Source: an uncultured Clostridia bacterium (GTDB taxonomy: Bacteria; Bacillota_A; Clostridia; Oscillospirales; Oscillospiraceae). From it: DNA of 9,135 bases. The stretch spans positions 1 through 9,135 of the forward strand of contig CAMVGI010000031.1 of NCBI GenBank assembly GCA_947166955.1, read 5' to 3'. Positions within the stretch are counted from its first letter, which is position 1. Every line of letters starts with the position of its first letter. The position numbers were made by a program, and so were the translations under genes. This document shows positions 6,754 through 9,135 of the stretch, one piece after another. The notes under the pieces are model-generated. The model had not been told where the DNA came from. It searched no databases and worked only from the letters and a program-made list of their open reading frames with translations.

Positions 6754-6795
6754 CGCAGTATACTGTTCCGGCGCTTCGGATGAAACGCAACGAGC

Positions 6796-6824
6796 ATTAT
6801 AACGGCTTTTCTTTTTTCTGTCAA
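6796..6824 (-). promoter_or_regulatory. Perfect-consensus sigma-A promoter for rpmH-rnpA-yidD-yidC-jag
   Basis: On the minus strand, -35 TTGACA (6824-6819) and -10 TATAAT (6801-6796) are separated by exactly 17 bases: both hexamers are 6/6. Transcription should begin near 6789, giving a leader of about 110 bases. Such strength suits ribosomal protein synthesis. Confidence 0.93.
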
Positions 6825-6920
6825 CCTCGAATTTCCGTTTCGCCGTTTTTCGCGCCTTTTTTCCGTTCTGCTTTATATTTAGAATATGAAGAAAGTTATT
6901 GCAATCTTTTTTCTGTTCTG
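6812..6920 (+). repeat. Three copies of a TTTTTTCYGT(T)C motif between the divergent promoters
   Basis: TTTTTTCTGTC occurs at 6812-6822, TTTTTTCCGTTCTG at 6857-6870 and TTTTTTCTGTTCTG at 6907-6920. The last two are 13/14 identical and 50 bases apart. The first overlaps the rpmH -35 and the third fills the dnaA promoter spacer, so they could be regulator sites; T-rich sequence alone could also produce such matches. Confidence 0.45.
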
Positions 6921-6927
6921 ATATAAT
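6899..6927 (+). promoter_or_regulatory. Sigma-A promoter of dnaA with extended -10
   Basis: -35 TTGCAA (6899-6904, 4/6) and -10 TATAAT (6922-6927, 6/6) are 17 bases apart, and TGA at 6919-6921 makes an extended -10 (TGnTATAAT). The predicted start near 6934 leaves a leader of roughly 50 bases before dnaA. Confidence 0.85.
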
Positions 6928-6965
6928 AAATCGGATATAAATTTACCAACTTTTCAACCTCTTTT

Positions 6966-6973
6966 AAAGGTGG
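6966..6973 (+). promoter_or_regulatory. dnaA ribosome binding site
   Basis: AAAGGTGG lies 9 bases before TTG at 6983. A GTG at 6974 abuts this site and is too close to be used well, and GTG at 6992 is too far. The element therefore favours TTG as the dnaA start codon. Confidence 0.75.
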
Positions 6974-6982
6974 GTGTACCGT

Positions 6983-8278
6983 TTGAATTCTGTGAACGAC
7001 ATCTGGCAGATGGTGCTGGACAAGCTGCGCGAAGACCTCTCGGAAACGACCATCAATTCCTTTTTCGACGAGATCGAGCGCGTGGATTTCAAGGACAATA
7101 TTTTCACGCTCGTCTGTCCGAACGAGTTTAAGCGGAATATGATCGCGTCGATGTTCGCCGCGCGCATCGTGATCAAGCTGCACGACATTTTTTCCTCCGA
7201 TATTGCGCTGGAGATCGTCTCCGGCGAGGAGGAACCGGAAAACAAGGTCGTTTCCCTCTTTGACCGCGACGATTTTACCTTCGACACCTTCGTCGTGGGC
7301 GAATCGAACAAGCTTGCCTACGCCGCGGCGCGCGCGGTGGCGGACGGCGCGAGCGCGCATTATAACCCGCTTTTTATCTACGGCGACTCGGGCCTCGGCA
7401 AAACGCACCTTATCTACGCCATCTCCCATCAGTTCCACAAGCGTCTGCCGAAGGCGAAGATCATCTATATCAAGGGCGACGATTTTCTCAACGAATTCAT
7501 CCGCCTCGTGCGCGCCAACCGCGGCGAGGAGTTTCGCGCCAAGTACCGCGACGCCGACCTGCTTCTTGTGGACGACGTGCAGTTCGTCGCGGGCAAGGAG
7601 CAGTCGCAAAACGAGTTTTTCCACACGTTCAACACGCTTTATGAGGCGGGCCACCAGATCGTGCTGACCTCCGACCGCCTGCCGTCGGAGATGACGCTGC
7701 TCGACAACCGCCTGCGCACGCGCTTTGAACAGGGTCTCACCGTCGACGTGCAGCCGCCCGATTACGAAACGCGCGTCGCCATCATTAAGAATAAGGCGGC
7801 GCAGCGCGGCTTCGCCATCGACGACAAGAGCGCCGATTACATCGCGCGCAACGTAACGCTCAACGTCCGCCAGATCGAGGGCGTGATCAACCTCATCAAC
7901 GCCCACCGCGCGCTTTATAAAAAAGCAATCAGCGACGACGAGATCGAAAACATCGTGCGCGAAGCGGTCATCAAAAGCAACGAGAGCATCCCGACGCCGG
8001 ACGCCATCATCGCCGAGGTCGCGCGCTACTTCGGCTGCGACGAATCGCTCATCCGCGGCCCCGGGCGCAGCCGTCAGGCGGTCAACGCGCGCAACATCGC
8101 CATGTATCTCATTCGCAACATCATCGGGCTTTCCACCATCGACATCGGCAAAATCTTTGACCGCGACCATTCCACCGCCGTTCACTCGCTCGATCAGGTC
8201 AACGCGAAAATACAGACCGACCCCGCTTTTTCACAGACCATCAAGGACATTACGCTCAACATCAACTACCTGCGCTGA
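6983..8278 (+). CDS. dnaA: Chromosomal replication initiator DnaA
   Basis: 431 residues from the TTG start, beginning MNSVNDIWQMVLDKL. It binds DnaA boxes at oriC, oligomerises with ATP, melts the origin and recruits the helicase. Domain I (about 1-80) and a short linker (about 80-97) precede the AAA+ domain, with Walker A GDSGLGKTH at 134-142, Walker B LLLVDDVQF at 193-201, and the box VII arginine-finger region RLRTRFEQGL at 242-251. The C-terminal DNA-binding domain IV has GRSRQAVNARNIAMYLIR at 361-378 and the signature DHSTAVHS at 395-402. The protein is on the short side for the family (commonly about 440-470), mainly from the linker. GTG at 6974 would add three residues. dnaN follows 216 bases later, separated by the likely origin. 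Confidence 0.97.
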   Translation: MNSVNDIWQMVLDKLREDLSETTINSFFDEIERVDFKDNIFTLVCPNEFKRNMIASMFAARIVIKLHDIFSSDIALEIVSGEEEPENKVVSLFDRDDFTFDTFVVGESNKLAYAAARAVADGASAHYNPLFIYGDSGLGKTHLIYAISHQFHKRLPKAKIIYIKGDDFLNEFIRLVRANRGEEFRAKYRDADLLLVDDVQFVAGKEQSQNEFFHTFNTLYEAGHQIVLTSDRLPSEMTLLDNRLRTRFEQGLTVDVQPPDYETRVAIIKNKAAQRGFAIDDKSADYIARNVTLNVRQIEGVINLINAHRALYKKAISDDEIENIVREAVIKSNESIPTPDAIIAEVARYFGCDESLIRGPGRSRQAVNARNIAMYLIRNIIGLSTIDIGKIFDRDHSTAVHSLDQVNAKIQTDPAFSQTIKDITLNINYLR

Positions 8279-8280
8279 GG

Positions 8281-8289
8281 TTTTCCACA
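8281..8289 (+). promoter_or_regulatory. DnaA box (TTTTCCACA)
   Basis: One mismatch to the TTATCCACA consensus; it starts two bases after the dnaA stop codon. Confidence 0.7.
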
Positions 8290-8300
8290 GAATTAACAAT

Positions 8301-8316
8301 TGTTTCACGTGAAACC
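8301..8316 (+). promoter_or_regulatory. parS: parS centromere site for ParB/Spo0J
   Basis: TGTTTCACGTGAAACC matches 15 of 16 positions of the conserved bacterial parS palindrome (TGTTNCACGTGAAACA), including the full core TTTCACGTGAAA (8303-8314). ParB loads here, spreads, and works with ParA and SMC to segregate the origin. It lies between two DnaA boxes, ending one base before the box at 8318. parA and parB are not in this window. Confidence 0.88.
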
Positions 8317-8317
8317 C

Positions 8318-8326
8318 TGTGGATTC
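8318..8326 (-). promoter_or_regulatory. DnaA-box-like site (GAATCCACA)
   Basis: Two mismatches to TTATCCACA, both at the degenerate 5' end; the ATCCACA core is intact. One base separates it from parS. Confidence 0.5.
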
Positions 8327-8345
8327 CTTTTTCCCTGTTATTTTC

Positions 8346-8354
8346 CGTGGAAAA
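8346..8354 (-). promoter_or_regulatory. DnaA-box-like site (TTTTCCACG)
   Basis: Two mismatches to consensus, on the minus strand. It is part of an inverted repeat TTTTCC-GT-GGAAAA (8341-8354). Confidence 0.4.
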
Positions 8355-8363
8355 GCGCCCTCT

Positions 8364-8372
8364 TTTTCCACG
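8364..8372 (+). promoter_or_regulatory. DnaA-box-like site (TTTTCCACG)
   Basis: Same nonamer as the previous site but on the plus strand, 9 bases further on. Confidence 0.45.
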
Positions 8373-8417
8373 TTTTATGAAGGGTCGTTTTTCCTTATTT
8401 TCCGCGCTCCGTTTCTT

Positions 8418-8426
8418 TTTTCCACA
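8418..8426 (+). promoter_or_regulatory. DnaA box (TTTTCCACA) leading into the unwinding module
   Basis: One mismatch to consensus. It is the last box before the GC-rich spacer and CTA triplets, the position expected of the box that anchors DnaA for strand opening. Confidence 0.7.
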
Positions 8427-8430
8427 ATTT

Positions 8431-8475
8431 CCCGCGCTCTACTACGTCTTCTAAAAATATAGATATATCTTTTCT
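8431..8475 (+). promoter_or_regulatory. Origin unwinding element: GC-rich spacer, CTA triplets, AT-rich stretch
   Basis: After the box at 8418-8426 come CCCGCGCT (8431-8438), then CTA CTA CGT CTT CTA (8439-8453) and an almost pure A/T run with the palindrome AGATATATCT (8461-8470). On the minus strand the triplets read 3'-GAT GAT GCA GAA GAT, the polarity of DnaA-trios described for the Bacillus basal unwinding system. The role is inferred from this order and composition. Confidence 0.65.
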
Positions 8476-8494
8476 TAGAGAAAGGAAGCTGACC

Positions 8495-9135
8495 ATGAAA
8501 TTTTCCTGCGAAAAGCTCGTCCTGCAAAACGCGATCTCCACGGCGTCCCGCGCGGTCGCGAGCAAAAGCTCCATTCCCGCGCTGGAGGGGCTGCTGCTCG
8601 TGTGCGAAAACGGTTCGCTCACCATCACAGGCTACAACATGCAGCTCGGTATTCGCACGCGCTTTGCCTGCGACGTGGAGAAGGACGGGCAGCTCGTGCT
8701 CAACGCGCGGCTGTTCGGCGACATCGTGCGCCGCATGCCGGACGATACGCTCACGCTCACGAGCGACGAGAAGCTGACAGTCAAGGTGCACTGCGGCGAC
8801 GCGGACTTTGACATCGTCGGTCTTCCCGCGGAGGATTTCCCCGAGCTTCCCGAGGTGGAGGAAAAGAACGAGTTTTCGCTGCCGGAAAAGACCATCCGCG
8901 CGATGATCCAGCAGACCTGCTTCGCCGTGTCCACCAATGAGGCGCGTCCCGTGCATATGGGCTCGCTGTTCGAGGTCGGCGGAGGAGACGTGACGGTCGT
9001 TTCGGTGGACGGGTTCCGCCTTGCGCTGCGCCGCGAAAAGCTGGAGAGCGCCGCGGGCGTTTTTTCGTTCGTTGCGCCCGGCAGCGCCTTGAGCGAGGTG
9101 GAAAAGGTCTGCGAGGACATCGACGAGGCGGTGCA
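8495..9135 (+). CDS. dnaN: DNA polymerase III beta subunit (sliding clamp), 5' part
   Basis: The first 213 residues of the beta clamp, open to the right edge; the whole protein is normally about 365-380 residues, so domain 1, most of domain 2 and none of domain 3 are seen. Family features are MKFSCEKLVLQNAISTASRAV at the start, SSIPALEGLLL, a domain 1 end with VGLPAEDFPELPEV, TNEARPVHMGSLFEV, and the signature VSVDGFRLALRR. DnaN encircles DNA and tethers polymerase III and other replication and repair enzymes. AAAGGA at 8481-8486 lies 8 bases before the ATG. It follows dnaA in the standard order across the probable origin. Confidence 0.96.
   Translation, partial: MKFSCEKLVLQNAISTASRAVASKSSIPALEGLLLVCENGSLTITGYNMQLGIRTRFACDVEKDGQLVLNARLFGDIVRRMPDDTLTLTSDEKLTVKVHCGDADFDIVGLPAEDFPELPEVEEKNEFSLPEKTIRAMIQQTCFAVSTNEARPVHMGSLFEVGGGDVTVVSVDGFRLALRREKLESAAGVFSFVAPGSALSEVEKVCEDIDEAV

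Larger units (their letters stand above)
6677..6982. other. Divergent rpmH/dnaA intergenic control region
   Basis: 306 bases without a gene. From left to right it holds the rpmH ribosome site, two leader hairpins (6705-6724, 6737-6753), a 10-bp palindrome CAGTATACTG (6756-6765), the rpmH promoter (6796-6824), a T-rich stretch with repeated TTTTTTCYGT motifs, the dnaA promoter (6899-6927) and the dnaA ribosome site. I see no convincing DnaA box here, which places the origin on the other side of dnaA. Confidence 0.85.
8279..8494. other. oriC: Probable chromosomal replication origin (oriC), dnaA-dnaN intergenic region
   Basis: The 216-base gap is AT-rich and crowded with TTTTCCACA-type sequences. 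DnaA-box-like sites on plus are TTTTCCACA at 8281-8289 and 8418-8426 (one mismatch each to TTATCCACA) and TTTTCCACG at 8364-8372. On minus they are GAATCCACA at 8326-8318 and TTTTCCACG at 8354-8346. The region between dnaA and dnaN is the origin, or one half of it, in many Firmicutes. A ParB site and an unwinding-type module lie within it. No terminator or clear promoter for dnaN is seen, so dnaN may be read from the dnaA promoter. Confidence 0.85.

Noticed and set aside
6940..6960. TTTTCAACC near dnaA as a DnaA box
   Set aside because: Three mismatches to the consensus including the core; it does not support an origin half upstream of dnaA.
6896..8185. 429-codon open frame antisense to dnaA
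   Set aside because: It shadows dnaA over most of its length, has no ribosome site, and its Val/Asp/Arg-rich translation resembles no family I know.
8341..8354. TTTTCC-GT-GGAAAA inverted repeat as a dnaA terminator
   Set aside because: The stem is AT-rich with a 2-base loop and no U-tract; it is better read as part of a DnaA-box-like site.
1..9135. CRISPR arrays, tRNA genes, insertion sequences or phage genes
   Set aside because: I found no regularly spaced repeats, no tRNA-like cloverleaf, no transposase or integrase, and no mobile-element ends.

Overview
This window is a bacterial chromosomal origin region, most likely from a GC-rich member of the Clostridia (Bacillota); an Oscillospirales-type gut anaerobe is my best guess. 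Three things point there. The order rpmH-rnpA-yidD-yidC-jag diverging from dnaA-dnaN is the classic Gram-positive origin arrangement. YidC is paired with a Jag/KhpB RNA-binding protein. Ribosome binding sites and promoters are of strong AGGAGG and sigma-A type. No gene looks broken; the first and last genes are cut by the window edges.

Layout. (1) 2-3674, plus strand: a tightly packed row made of the 3' end of a comM/yifB-type AAA+ ATPase, thiI, cinA and a chloramphenicol-acetyltransferase-like enzyme, with gaps of 1, 15 and 6 bases. It ends at a hairpin terminator (3689-3717) that can serve both strands. (2) 3723-6676, minus strand: rpmH, rnpA, yidD, yidC and jag, read away from the origin. 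The promoter is a perfect-consensus sigma-A site at 6796-6824, followed by a structured leader of about 110 bases. (3) 6677-6982: divergent control region with the rpmH and dnaA promoters and a repeated T-tract motif. (4) 6983-8278: dnaA, probably started at TTG. (5) 8279-8494: the dnaA-dnaN intergenic region, the likely oriC. It holds five DnaA-box-like sequences, a near-perfect parS (ParB) site, and a box / GC-rich / CTA-triplet / AT-rich series resembling the basal unwinding module of bacterial origins. (6) 8495 to the end: 5' part of dnaN.

How it fits together. DnaA would bind the boxes and open the AT-rich stretch just before dnaN, and DnaN is the sliding clamp loaded at the new forks. 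ParB would load on the embedded parS for origin segregation. The minus-strand operon supplies ribosomal protein L34, the RNase P protein and the membrane-insertion module (YidD, YidC, Jag), and runs with the leftward fork. The comM-thiI-cinA-acetyltransferase row runs head-on to that fork and sits where mnmE-mnmG-rsmG-parA-parB usually follow jag, so the ancestral origin neighbourhood has been rearranged here.

I found no clearly novel multi-gene system. The most interesting non-coding signal is the compact origin with interleaved parS and DnaA boxes. Other points worth a second look are the leader hairpins, the T-tract repeats, a 33% GC patch inside cinA and the acetyltransferase at the operon end.
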